Shown here: positions 52,944 through 61,805 of the stretch, one piece after another | Position numbering within the stretch: position 1 is the stretch's first letter | How the letters are laid out: every line of letters starts with the position of its first letter | Origin: Rudanella paleaurantiibacter | GTDB lineage: Bacteria; Bacteroidota; Bacteroidia; Cytophagales; Spirosomataceae | Length of the DNA stretch: 64,000 bases | Direction of reading: 5' to 3' | NCBI RefSeq assembly: GCF_009184635.1 | Contig: NZ_WELI01000005.1 | Span: 62,001-126,000 of the forward strand | Program-made: the position numbers and the translations under genes | The notes under the pieces: model-generated | Databases searched by the model: none | What the model saw: only the letters and a program-made list of their open reading frames with translations | What the model was told of the DNA's origin: nothing

Positions 52944-53000
52944 ACGTTGAGTAGCCTCAGACTGCCCAAGCTGGACCGACAGAGGGTTGGTTGATCTATT

Positions 53001-53056
53001 CAAATAACGCCCGAACGACTTAGATGGGGCTTAATCAGACCTTAGAAATTCCTTAG
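53001..53056. promoter_or_regulatory. Phased 11-bp direct repeats, site 3 (TreZ-like / GH105)
   Basis: CTTAG 53019, CTTAA 53030, CTTAG 53041 and CTTAG 53052, exactly 11 bases apart. On the minus strand, 11 bases further, TTATTTG occurs (53001-53007), the same spacing as in site 2. Confidence 0.7.
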
Positions 53057-53191
53057 AGGCCCTACTTTCCCCTTCTGCTCCCACCGCAAACGCCATTCCT
53101 TGAACATGTGCTCCCCGGAAGGTATGAGTAGAACCGCCAATCGGTTGCCGTTTTGATGTCGCATTACCAACCTGTGTCTTTCTGTTTACCT

Positions 53192-54334
53192 ATGTCTCGT
53201 ACGTATTTCTGGACCGTTCGGCTTCTGGCCGGCCTCCTGTTGCTGGCCAGTACCGCCCGGAGTCAGCCCATGCCCACCAAAAAGGCCCTGTTGGCCACCA
53301 TGACCCGCGCCAACGATTATTTTATGGCCAAATGGCCCGACGCAGGTAAGGAAACGGTCACGAACAAGGTCAGGCCGAGCAATATCTGGACCCGGGCCGT
53401 GTATTACGAAGGTTTAATGGCCCTCTACAGCGTTGACCGCCAAAAACGCTACTACGACTATGCGATTGAGTGGGGTACCAAGCACAAATGGGGTATGCGC
53501 AGCGGTCCCCTGACCCGCAACGCCGACGATCAGTGCTGCGGCCAAACCTACCTGAACCTCTACGAACTCGACGGCCGTAAACACCCTGAGCGCATCGAAG
53601 CCATTAAGTCGAGCATCGATAACATGCTCAAAACCGACAAAGCCGACGATTGGGACTGGATCGACGCACTGCAAATGGCAATGCCGATTTTCGCCAAAAT
53701 GGGCGTGCTCTATAATGAGCCCCGGTATTTTGAGAAAATGTACGATATGTACCGGTTCACCCGCGATGTGCACGGGGGCAAGGGTCTGTATAACCCCGCC
53801 GACCGGCTCTGGTGGCGCGATAAAGACTTTGTACCGCCCTACACCGAACCCAACGGGCAAGATTGCTACTGGTCGCGGGGGAATGGCTGGATTGTGGCAG
53901 CGCTGGTACGGGTGCTCGATAGTATGCCCAAAAACGCTCCGCACCGGGCCGAATACGAGAAGATGTACCTCGACATGATGGGTGCCCTGCTGCCTCTCCA
54001 ACGGCCCGACGGATTCTGGAACGTAAGCCTGCACGACCCTACTCACTTTGGCGGCCCCGAACTGACGGGCACGGCCCTCTTTGTGTACGGCATGGCCTGG
54101 GGCATTAACCACGGCCTGCTGAACCGTAAAACTTACGGCCCCGCAGCGGCCAAGGCCTGGAGCGCCATGACGACGACCTGCGTCCACCCGACGGGGTTTC
54201 TGGGGTACGTACAAGGCACAGGCAAAGAGCCTAAAGATGGTCAGCCAGTCACGTACACCAGCATGCCCGATTTTGAAGATTACGGCTTGGGATGTTTCCT
54301 GCTGGCTGGCACGGAGTTGTATAAGGGGAAATAG
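53192..54334 (+). CDS. GH105 unsaturated rhamnogalacturonyl hydrolase
   Basis: 380 residues from the ATG at 53192, which gives a signal peptide cleaved after TARSQ. The (alpha/alpha)6 barrel has family motifs VYYEGLMALYSVDRQKRYY, the catalytic-Asp segment DWIDALQMAMPIFAKMG, YWSRGNGWIVAALVRVLD and ELTGTALFVYGMAWGIN. It removes unsaturated galacturonic acid from rhamnogalacturonan oligosaccharides made by pectate/RG lyases. It works in the periplasm with the downstream GH106 enzyme. Confidence 0.92.
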   Translation: MSRTYFWTVRLLAGLLLLASTARSQPMPTKKALLATMTRANDYFMAKWPDAGKETVTNKVRPSNIWTRAVYYEGLMALYSVDRQKRYYDYAIEWGTKHKWGMRSGPLTRNADDQCCGQTYLNLYELDGRKHPERIEAIKSSIDNMLKTDKADDWDWIDALQMAMPIFAKMGVLYNEPRYFEKMYDMYRFTRDVHGGKGLYNPADRLWWRDKDFVPPYTEPNGQDCYWSRGNGWIVAALVRVLDSMPKNAPHRAEYEKMYLDMMGALLPLQRPDGFWNVSLHDPTHFGGPELTGTALFVYGMAWGINHGLLNRKTYGPAAAKAWSAMTTTCVHPTGFLGYVQGTGKEPKDGQPVTYTSMPDFEDYGLGCFLLAGTELYKGK

Positions 54335-54416
54335 GAAAAAGGGAGGAAAGGAGAAAGGGAATACCCTAACGTGCTGATTCAAAACCAAATGGATAATGTA
54401 CAGTACAAAAGAATCG

Positions 54417-54501
54417 GCACGCGGATGAAACGGATTAAGCTAATTTTCGCAGATTGATAATCGGCGCATATCGGCTCGATCCGCGTAATCCGCGTTCAAT
54501 T
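54417..54501. repeat. Dispersed repeat, family 4, second copy
   Basis: Starts GCACGCGGATGAAACGG and ends ATCCGCGTTCAATT, the same ends as the 24836-24927 copy, with a different centre. Lies between the GH105 and GH106 genes. Confidence 0.7.
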
Positions 54502-54541
54502 GGCATCGATTGGCTACATGAATCGCTTGTTTGTTCATTCA

Positions 54542-54580
54542 CCCAACTATAAACCATAAACTGTAAACTATAAACTGTAA
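54542..54580. repeat. AT-rich repeat, AAACCATAAACTGT type
   Basis: Degenerate short tandem units (TATAAACCATAAACTGTAAA) directly before the GH106 ATG. Confidence 0.5.
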
Positions 54581-54581
54581 T

Positions 54582-57164
54582 ATGACCCGGTTGCTGCTGT
54601 TTTGCCTGCTGAGTTCTACGCTTGCCCTTGCCCAACCTGGCCCGGCACCGGGGCAAACCACCAAACCCTGGACATACTGGTGGTGGCTCGGTAGTGCGGC
54701 TAATGAAAAAGACATTACCGGCCAACTCGAACAGTTTGCCAAAGCCGGGCTGGGCGGTGTGCACATCATCCCGATTTATGGTGTAAAAGGGGCTGAGTCG
54801 GCGTTTATTCCGTTTTTGAGCAAGCGTTGGCTCGACGTATTTGCCCATACCGTTCGCGAGGGGAAACGGCTGGGACTGGGCGTTGACCTGACCACCGGCA
54901 CGGGCTGGCCCTTTGGCGGGCCGGGCGTTTCGGAGGCCCACGCGGCAAAAGCCTGGAAACTCGTCGACGGGAAGCTGACCGCCGTACCTACCCGCCAACA
55001 GGTGAAACGCCCCGCACCGGGCGGGGCCGGGCCCGTCATTGATTATTTCAGCCGAAGTGCCATTGACGCGTATCTGGTCCGTTTCGATTCTACCCTCAAT
55101 ACGCTGCCGCAGAGACCAAGGGCTGTTTACAACGACTCCTACGAGGTGTTTGGCGCGAACTGGTCCGACGATTTTCTGGCGCAATTCCAGAAACGGCGCG
55201 GGTACGACTTGCAAAGCCAACTGGCGGCTTTTCTGGACACCACGGGATCGGATGCGGGCATTCGGGTGCATCAGGATTACCATCAGACACTTTCCGAACT
55301 GCTGCACGACGGCTTCACCCGCCAATGGACCGACTGGGCCCGTCGGCAAAAGTACCTCACCCGGCATCAGGCCCACGGTTCGCCCGGCAACCTGATTGAT
55401 CTCTACACCCTGGCCGATATTCCCGAAACCGAATCGTTTGGGTCGAGCCGGTTTCCGATTCCGGGGCTCCGGGTCGATGCAAATTACGAAGTCGACCGGT
55501 TCGGGACACCCAATCCGCTGGCCATGAAACTGGCGTCGTCGGCCGCGCACCTGGCGGGTAAAAAGCTCGTCAGCTCCGAAACGGGCACCTGGCTTGCCAA
55601 CCATTTTCAGGTGTCGCTATCGCAGCTTAAACCGCAGATCGACGAGTTGTTTGCCTCGGGGATCAACCACGTTTTTTACCACGGTATCCCCTACTCGCCC
55701 CCATCAGAGCCGTGGCCGGGCTGGCTATTTTACGCGTCTACCCATTACGGTCCGCAGTCGCATTTCTGGCCACACCTGCCCCAGCTCAACAGCTACGTAG
55801 AGCGGTGTCAGTCGCGCCTGCAAACAAGCGCCCCCGACCACGATCTGCTCGTTTACTTCCCCATTCACGACCTGTGGGCAACGCGGGCCCGGTCGGGCGG
55901 GGGTATTCACCAACTGGAAGTCCACCACGTTGAGCGCTGGCTGCTGCCTCAGGCCGTTGGGCAACTGGGCGAGCAATTACTCCGGCGCGGCTTCGCTTAT
56001 GATTTTATCTCCGACGAATGGCTCAACCGGCTGACTGTAAGCCCCAAGGGCGTTCGGACACCTGCTGGCACCACGTACCGGGCCATTGTAATCCCGCGGA
56101 CCACTTATTTCCCGGAAAGCACGCTTCGGCAGCTGGCCAAGCTGGCTCAACAAGGGGCTCGTATCGTGTTTGAGGGGGCGCTACCCACCACGGCACCGGG
56201 CTTTTTTGCGCACGCCAAACGGTCGGGGCAGGTACGGGAACTGAGCAGCCAATTGAGCAAGCTCCCATCGGTACGGGTGAGCAACAACGTATTTAACACG
56301 CTCCGCGAGCAGGGTGTCCGGGCCGAAACCTGGGCCGAACAGGGGCTTTCGTTTTTGCGCAAACGCCGGGCCGATGGCACGGTTCTATATTTTGTTACGA
56401 ACCTCGGCAATACGTTCCGGCCTGGCTGGATAACCCCCGCAACCACCGGCACCGTTCGGCGGTACAACCCCCTCACCGACCAAACCGAACCGGTGGCGGT
56501 GCGGGCGGGCCGTACGGGGCAGACAGAGCTGTTTCTGGCCCTCGAACCGGGGCAATCGTGCTTTCTGGAGATTTCGCCCGGCCAAGCGGCTACCCGGCAG
56601 TCGGCCGTTCAAACCAATGGAATGGCCGTATTGGAGCTGAGTACTCCCTGGCAGTTTCGGTTCGGGGCGGGCCGCCCGACGTTAAGCGGGTCGGCTACGT
56701 TACCAAAGCTCGTTTCCTGGACCAGCATCACCGACTCAGCCGGGTATTTCTGGGGTACGGGCCACTACCAAACCACGTTCGACTTACCGGCCGGTGCCGC
56801 GCCCAACGCCCTCTACGAACTCGATCTGGGCGATGTGCGGGAAGTGGCCGAGGTACAACTCAATGGGCAACCATTGGGTACAGCCTGGTGCCTGCCGTTC
56901 CGGCTCAGTATTCCGGCCAACCGGTTGAAAACAACCGGAAACACGCTGGAAATTGCCGTTACAAACCTGTCGGCCAACTATATGCGGCTGTTCGACAAGC
57001 AGCACCCCGGTAACCAACCACCCGGCTGGAAGAAATTTTACGACATCAACATTGTCGATATTCGGTACCGCCCCTTCGACGCTACCGGGTGGGACGCCCA
57101 GCCTTCGGGCTTGTTGGGGCCGGTTAAGCTCCTCTCCAAGACAGCGATGGCCGATTCGAAGTAA
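54582..57164 (+). CDS. GH106-type alpha-L-rhamnosidase
   Basis: 860 residues with a signal peptide (cleavage after LALAQ). The family start is KPWTYWWWLGSAANEKDI, then AGLGGVHIIPIYGVKGAE and DLTTGTGWPFGGPGV. The TIM-barrel parts DSYEVFGANWSDDFL and KKLVSSETGTWLANHF follow, and a galactose-binding beta-sandwich closes the protein (YELDLGDVREVAEVQLNGQ). It cleaves terminal rhamnose from rhamnogalacturonan or similar plant glycans, in the periplasm. Pairs functionally with the GH105 gene 247 bases upstream. Confidence 0.85.
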   Translation: MTRLLLFCLLSSTLALAQPGPAPGQTTKPWTYWWWLGSAANEKDITGQLEQFAKAGLGGVHIIPIYGVKGAESAFIPFLSKRWLDVFAHTVREGKRLGLGVDLTTGTGWPFGGPGVSEAHAAKAWKLVDGKLTAVPTRQQVKRPAPGGAGPVIDYFSRSAIDAYLVRFDSTLNTLPQRPRAVYNDSYEVFGANWSDDFLAQFQKRRGYDLQSQLAAFLDTTGSDAGIRVHQDYHQTLSELLHDGFTRQWTDWARRQKYLTRHQAHGSPGNLIDLYTLADIPETESFGSSRFPIPGLRVDANYEVDRFGTPNPLAMKLASSAAHLAGKKLVSSETGTWLANHFQVSLSQLKPQIDELFASGINHVFYHGIPYSPPSEPWPGWLFYASTHYGPQSHFWPHLPQLNSYVERCQSRLQTSAPDHDLLVYFPIHDLWATRARSGGGIHQLEVHHVERWLLPQAVGQLGEQLLRRGFAYDFISDEWLNRLTVSPKGVRTPAGTTYRAIVIPRTTYFPESTLRQLAKLAQQGARIVFEGALPTTAPGFFAHAKRSGQVRELSSQLSKLPSVRVSNNVFNTLREQGVRAETWAEQGLSFLRKRRADGTVLYFVTNLGNTFRPGWITPATTGTVRRYNPLTDQTEPVAVRAGRTGQTELFLALEPGQSCFLEISPGQAATRQSAVQTNGMAVLELSTPWQFRFGAGRPTLSGSATLPKLVSWTSITDSAGYFWGTGHYQTTFDLPAGAAPNALYELDLGDVREVAEVQLNGQPLGTAWCLPFRLSIPANRLKTTGNTLEIAVTNLSANYMRLFDKQHPGNQPPGWKKFYDINIVDIRYRPFDATGWDAQPSGLLGPVKLLSKTAMADSK

Positions 57165-57168
57165 AAAA

Positions 57169-57430
57169 AACATGAGTCATCCCGAAAATTCGAATTTTTG
57201 ATGATTTTAAGCCCAAGTTCCTCCTTGGATACCCCGTCAGGGGCCTAATATTGGTAGCTAACCCGAAACATAGACCGAATACCAGAGCCCCGAAGGGGCG
57301 TAACTTGTTTAGGGTTACGCCCCTTCGGGGCTCTGGTATTAGCGGGAGACATCTTTTCTACCAATATTGGGCCCCTAACGGGGCGTCGAGTCGAGGCCAC
57401 TGCTACCCTAAAATCGGGATGACTCATGTT
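57169..57430. repeat. Triple nested inverted repeat, 262 bp
   Basis: Three perfect or near-perfect arm pairs lie one inside another. The outer pair is AACATGAGTCATCCCGA (57169-57185 with 57414-57430). The middle pair is the 26-base arms 57232-57257 and 57358-57383 (CTAATATTGGTAG against CTACCAATATTGG). The inner pair is a 27-bp perfect stem (57278-57304 with 57314-57340, AGCCCCGAAGGGGCGTAAC). No coding content. It separates two convergent genes. Confidence 0.85.
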
Positions 57431-57463
57431 CTGCTTGAGGGCAGATGCCTTCAGATACAACCA

Positions 57464-59878
57464 TCAAAACTCCCAGCGGTAGTTCAGGATAGGCAACAAG
57501 CCGAGCTGAAACTTCTGGACTACCTTGCGCTGAACGGCATCGTAATAACTATACGCCTGGTTTTTAGCCCCGGTCACATTCATCAAATCGAGCGAAAGTG
57601 TGCGGCTGTACCGGGCCCGGTTCTTTTTCCAATACACCCGCAAATCGGCGCGGAAGTAATCGGGCAATTGCACACTGAAATCAGACCCGGCATACACCGT
57701 AGCCCCGGCTTGCCGTGAGGCTTCCAGGTTGATGGGCCGGTCGCGGAAACCACCTAATTGCGTTACCCGCCCGTTGAAACCCCAGATGCGGGTGTACGTA
57801 TTGCGTTGGGTTACGTATTCCTTACCCCCAGTCAGGTTAATGGCGTGCCGACCGTTGAAGCGGGTATCACGCCAAACACCATCCAGTGCCTGATAGCGAG
57901 AGTCGTACAGTGAGCCACTCACGAGCAGGTAGTAATTTTTCACAAGCAGTTTCTGGTACGTCAGCTCAAGGCCCGCATTACGGCCCTTTCCTTTGTTCAC
58001 CAAAGGCTCAGGGCGTTCACCCAGTTCGTTGATATCAATCAGGTTAAGCACTGAATACCCAACAGGAACTCCACCCACCAACCGGCTCGAAACAGGTACG
58101 TTGAACAGACTCTGGTAGTACACTTCGGTCCGCACCGACGATGATTCGTCGATCTGGAACGTATGCCCTAACACCAAATGATGCGACCGGGTCAGGCCAA
58201 CGCCCAGATTCCGAAACGACTCACCACTTCCCCGCAGGGCTTCGGTCAGATACGTCACCGGCTGCTGGGTCTGACTATGCAACCCGTAAGCAAGCGTAAA
58301 CGCTTGCCGTTCAACGGGTTGCCAGCGCACCGAAGCACGGGGCTCCAGGGCAACGCTATTCTTGTTGACAGTAAACAGATTTCCATGCACGCCCACATTG
58401 AGGGTCAGCTTTTCGGAGGGCGTCCAAATGTAATTTGCGTAAGGTTGTATCAGCCATGACCACAGAATCCCCTCCTGCACCCGACCCGACCGGGGGAAGC
58501 CCAGCGGAGCCCGGTCGCGCCATACGCCCATTGACCCGTACCAACGGGTCAGGTAAAGACCCAGTTGCAGCCGCCGGTCGTCGCGCAGGCGGTAGTTAAA
58601 TTGGTTGTGGAGCGTAGCGCGGGCGTTAGTCGTGCGATCATACTGAAACGGGTTACCTACGGGCATAGCACCCGTCAACGAACCGGGATACTGATCACGG
58701 TCGTTCTTGTTTGCCGATGCCACAGCCGACACCCGCCATTGCCAACGCCCGCCCAGCATCTGCGTGTAGGTAAGCCCCCCCGCACTCATCCACGAGTCGA
58801 ACCGAATGGAGAACCGGTCTTTATCCTCCTCACGGAGCGAATCGGCCTTGGCGGTGAAATCGTTGCTGCTTTTACCCATCACCCCAAACAAGGTGAGCTT
58901 ACCCCGGCGGGTGGGTAGAGCAAGGTTTACCGACAGATCGCCAAACCGGATATCTTCTCCACCAAACGACACACCCATGAGCCCCAGCAAGCCCGTAAAC
59001 GAGTACCGGAGGTTGACCAGATACGAAGCCCCCGTGCGCCGGTTGAGCGGCCCCTCGGCGGCTACATCCAGGCCAATAAGGCCTACCTGCGCGGTGTATT
59101 CGTGCTTTTGGTTATTGCCTTCCCGGAAGCGCATATCCATAACGCCCCCCAGCGTATTGCCGTATTCAGGCGTAAACGCGCCCGATAAAAATCGGGTTGA
59201 GCTGAGCAACTGCGCACTGAGCAGGTTTACCCCACCGCCCGACGGCAAGGCACGGTCGCCAATGGTACCGGCATTGCTCAGGTGATTGGGATTCACAATT
59301 TCGACACCTTCGAGCCGCCAAACCAGTCCGCTTGGCGCATTACCCCGCACCGACAGGTTATTGGCCTGATCGTTGGTATTAATGACCCCGGCATAGGCCG
59401 TAGCGAGCCGGGCAGGATCGAGGTAGGTAGCCGGAAACCGAAGCACCTGCTCCGGCGTGATGGTCTGCACGCTACTCAGGGTATTGTCGGGACGACGGCC
59501 TTTCACAACCGTTTCAACGAGGGTTTCGGCACCGGCCCGCAACCGGACATCAATGACCTGTTCTTTACCCGATTCGAGCAGAATTTCGGTAATCACCTGG
59601 GTTTCGTAGCCCAGAAACCGGGCCACCAGCTGGTAGCGGCCTACCGGCACCCGACCGAACGAAAACGCTCCGTTGCGGTCAGAAGTAGCCCCGTACACTT
59701 GCAGGGCATCTTCGAGCTGAAGGGTGGCATTGGGCAGGGGCTGATCGGTATCGGCATCGAAAATAGTCCCCCGAATAATTTGTGAAGATGCAGGAGCGGC
59801 TGAATAGTTGACCTGCGCAGAGGCCGCCGAAGCCGTGAGACACAGACAAAGGCAAACAAATCGGTACAAAAAAGACAT
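57464..59878 (-). CDS. TonB-dependent receptor with carboxypeptidase-like N-terminal domain
   Basis: 804 residues with a signal peptide (cleavage after ASAAS/AQ). Residues 35-115 form the CarboxypepD_reg-like domain (IIRGTIFDADTDQPLPNATL), then the plug (ETVVKGRRPDNTLSS, NNLSVRGNAPSGLVWRLEGV, GGGVNLLSAQLLSSTRFLSG), and then the 22-strand barrel. There is no SusD partner next to it, so it is not a standard SusCD glycan importer. It may take up a metal-siderophore, a peptide or an oligosaccharide; the nearby GH105/GH106 genes suggest a plant sugar, but it is convergent with them. Confidence 0.9.
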   Translation of the reverse strand: MSFLYRFVCLCLCLTASAASAQVNYSAAPASSQIIRGTIFDADTDQPLPNATLQLEDALQVYGATSDRNGAFSFGRVPVGRYQLVARFLGYETQVITEILLESGKEQVIDVRLRAGAETLVETVVKGRRPDNTLSSVQTITPEQVLRFPATYLDPARLATAYAGVINTNDQANNLSVRGNAPSGLVWRLEGVEIVNPNHLSNAGTIGDRALPSGGGVNLLSAQLLSSTRFLSGAFTPEYGNTLGGVMDMRFREGNNQKHEYTAQVGLIGLDVAAEGPLNRRTGASYLVNLRYSFTGLLGLMGVSFGGEDIRFGDLSVNLALPTRRGKLTLFGVMGKSSNDFTAKADSLREEDKDRFSIRFDSWMSAGGLTYTQMLGGRWQWRVSAVASANKNDRDQYPGSLTGAMPVGNPFQYDRTTNARATLHNQFNYRLRDDRRLQLGLYLTRWYGSMGVWRDRAPLGFPRSGRVQEGILWSWLIQPYANYIWTPSEKLTLNVGVHGNLFTVNKNSVALEPRASVRWQPVERQAFTLAYGLHSQTQQPVTYLTEALRGSGESFRNLGVGLTRSHHLVLGHTFQIDESSSVRTEVYYQSLFNVPVSSRLVGGVPVGYSVLNLIDINELGERPEPLVNKGKGRNAGLELTYQKLLVKNYYLLVSGSLYDSRYQALDGVWRDTRFNGRHAINLTGGKEYVTQRNTYTRIWGFNGRVTQLGGFRDRPINLEASRQAGATVYAGSDFSVQLPDYFRADLRVYWKKNRARYSRTLSLDLMNVTGAKNQAYSYYDAVQRKVVQKFQLGLLPILNYRWEF

Positions 59879-59968
59879 ACAACGGGTGGGTTAGGCATTC
59901 CTAAACATATTGGCCGGTTGGTCGTTAAGTAGGCAGCTAACCGCTACCCGGTCAGGCTAGGCAACGCA

Positions 59969-60610
59969 ATGATCCTGACACCCTTCGAAATAGACTTATA
60001 CCGGCACCTATCGCCTTTCTTTACGGGTCAGGGATTTGCCCTGATGACGGAGAAAAAGCAATACCGCAAAACTACAGCAACCGGCTTTCAAAACATTATT
60101 CTATCGCCCGCTTTTTATGGCGACGAAACCTGGCTGGAAGTAAACCTGGGAACTCGAAATGAGCAGATTGAACAAATTGGGCAACAATTTTTAAACAACC
60201 TACCCGATTTTCGGCCCGATGCAAACACGATCATTCTGTCGATTGGGAAGTTGCAGGGGCTTCCGTATTTCCGGTACAAAATTGCCTCCGATGCGCAGTT
60301 GGCCGACACCTGCCGCACCATCGAGTCGTTCATGACCGAGTCGGGATTTGCGTTTCTGCAATCGGCCGAGAGTCTCACCGGTATCGACACCCTGCTCAAT
60401 GAATCGCCGGGGCAACCCAGCCGGTATGTGTATAATCAGACTCACCGATGCTATAAGGCAATTATTGCCGCACGGCTTACCAACAACCCCCATTTCGACG
60501 GGCTCATTGACCGGTATCGTCACCAATTGAATGTACAAACCCGGAACCCGTATGAGCAACTTAATTTCGAACGCCTGGTCGCTTTCTTATTGCACTATTC
60601 GATGAACTAA
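59969..60610 (+). CDS. Hypothetical protein
   Basis: 213 residues, no signal peptide, mixed alpha/beta. Segments include ILTPFEIDLYRHLSPFFTGQ, FYGDETWLEVNLGTRNEQIE and TESGFAFLQSAESLTGIDTL. The composition is normal for a cytoplasmic protein. No named domain recognised. Divergent from the receptor gene, followed by an AT-rich gap. Confidence 0.65.
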   Translation: MILTPFEIDLYRHLSPFFTGQGFALMTEKKQYRKTTATGFQNIILSPAFYGDETWLEVNLGTRNEQIEQIGQQFLNNLPDFRPDANTIILSIGKLQGLPYFRYKIASDAQLADTCRTIESFMTESGFAFLQSAESLTGIDTLLNESPGQPSRYVYNQTHRCYKAIIAARLTNNPHFDGLIDRYRHQLNVQTRNPYEQLNFERLVAFLLHYSMN

Positions 60611-60732
60611 CTAAACTCAATCATCAGCCAATCAAGTGGTTACTTCAATCACTATTTTTATTTTAGCTTTTTTTAACATTTTTTTCGTTTCGGCAGGTCT
60701 ACTCATTTTTAATCTCTATCTGACTGAGAGCG

Positions 60733-60763
60733 AATAATTTATCTACAAAAAAGATAGATTATT
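60733..60763 (+). terminator. AT-rich hairpin
   Basis: AATAATTTATCT and AGATAGATTATT pair with one mismatch around ACAAAAA. It may end the 59969-60610 transcript. Confidence 0.4.
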
Positions 60764-60873
60764 TAAACATAGGCTTCTTTCATATAAAGAATTGCCTTAC
60801 AATCGATTCATAATCAATAAACTAATGGGTCATCGCCTGGCGTTACCCTTCTATCACCAAGTAGTTTTATGTT

Positions 60874-61686
60874 TTGCTTAAACGAGTTGGAATCTCCTTT
60901 TTTTTCGCGCTTGTTCGTCCGGCCGTGATGGCCGCGGTCAAAATCACTCCTCTTTCTGTAGCGCCAAAATCGATCAATCACAGTCAGCCGGTCGTACTCT
61001 CAACGGACGTGAACGCGCTGATGACGGCTCCCGCTGAGGCCGAGTTGCCTCTGCTGGATGTAAACTTTTGCGGAGAAGATATGCCCCTCGATCAGGAGGT
61101 GGTCATCAGCCGCTGGAGACATGTATTCACAACGTTTCGTCCTCAATCTAAACAAATCAACGACCTGCGTCGGCGGGCTGACTCGGTGTTCCCGATCGTT
61201 GACGAGATTTTGGACAAATACGATATTCCGCCCGATTTCCGGTACGTACCGCTGGCTGAAAGTGGCCTGAATCCCAAGGCGGTATCGCCCAAAGGAGCGG
61301 GTGGCTACTGGCAGCTGATGCCCGCCACCGCCCGCGAACTGGGCCTGAAAGTTGGCGGGAAAAACGATGAGCGTTTTCATGTTCGGAAGGCAACCGAAGC
61401 TGCTTGCCGATACCTGCGCAAACTGTACGATCAGCTCGGGTCCTGGTCGCTGGTGGCAGCGGCCTACAATGTGGGGCCGGGGTACATTAAAGGCCAGTTG
61501 AAACGGCAACCTAATTTAGATTATTACAAGATGAAGCTCCCCCGCGAGACTCGCTATTATTTGTACCGGGTGTTGTTGTATAAGGAGTTATTTTCGCGCC
61601 CTAACGACTATTCGTCCTACCTGAGCCCGGCTCCGCTCACCACATTTCGGCTTACGCCAGGTATGTTGAGCCAGCAGGCGGCTTAA
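60874..61686 (+). CDS. Lytic transglycosylase (SLT domain), exported
   Basis: 270 residues if started at the TTG at 60874, which gives a signal-peptide-like start (LKRVGISFFFALV). The only in-frame ATG near the beginning is at 60928 and would remove it. The SLT catalytic domain is clear: FRYVPLAESGLNPKAVSPKG with the catalytic Glu (AESG), then AGGYWQLMPATARELGL and WSLVAAAYNVGPGYI. It cleaves peptidoglycan glycan strands to anhydro-muropeptides, in the periplasm. Resembles MltD cores without LysM domains. Confidence 0.85.
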   Translation: MLKRVGISFFFALVRPAVMAAVKITPLSVAPKSINHSQPVVLSTDVNALMTAPAEAELPLLDVNFCGEDMPLDQEVVISRWRHVFTTFRPQSKQINDLRRRADSVFPIVDEILDKYDIPPDFRYVPLAESGLNPKAVSPKGAGGYWQLMPATARELGLKVGGKNDERFHVRKATEAACRYLRKLYDQLGSWSLVAAAYNVGPGYIKGQLKRQPNLDYYKMKLPRETRYYLYRVLLYKELFSRPNDYSSYLSPAPLTTFRLTPGMLSQQAA

Positions 61687-61805
61687 GTTTATCCGCTCAG
61701 ACCAAAAAATGGGTCATTTGCTCAAAAATCGGGTAGTTCTATGGACAAATAAGCCAACTTAACGTTAGTCATATATCCGGTTGTTCCGGAGTTACTCACT
61801 ACGTT

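Noticed and set aside
57251-57718. Plus-strand frame starting inside the nested repeat
   Set aside because: It consists of repeat sequence and the antisense of the TonB-dependent receptor gene.
60869-60928. Short frame from the ATG at 60869 as a leader peptide of the transglycosylase gene
   Set aside because: It is 19 codons long, overlaps the likely signal peptide in another frame, and shows no regulatory features such as repeated codons or attenuator hairpins.
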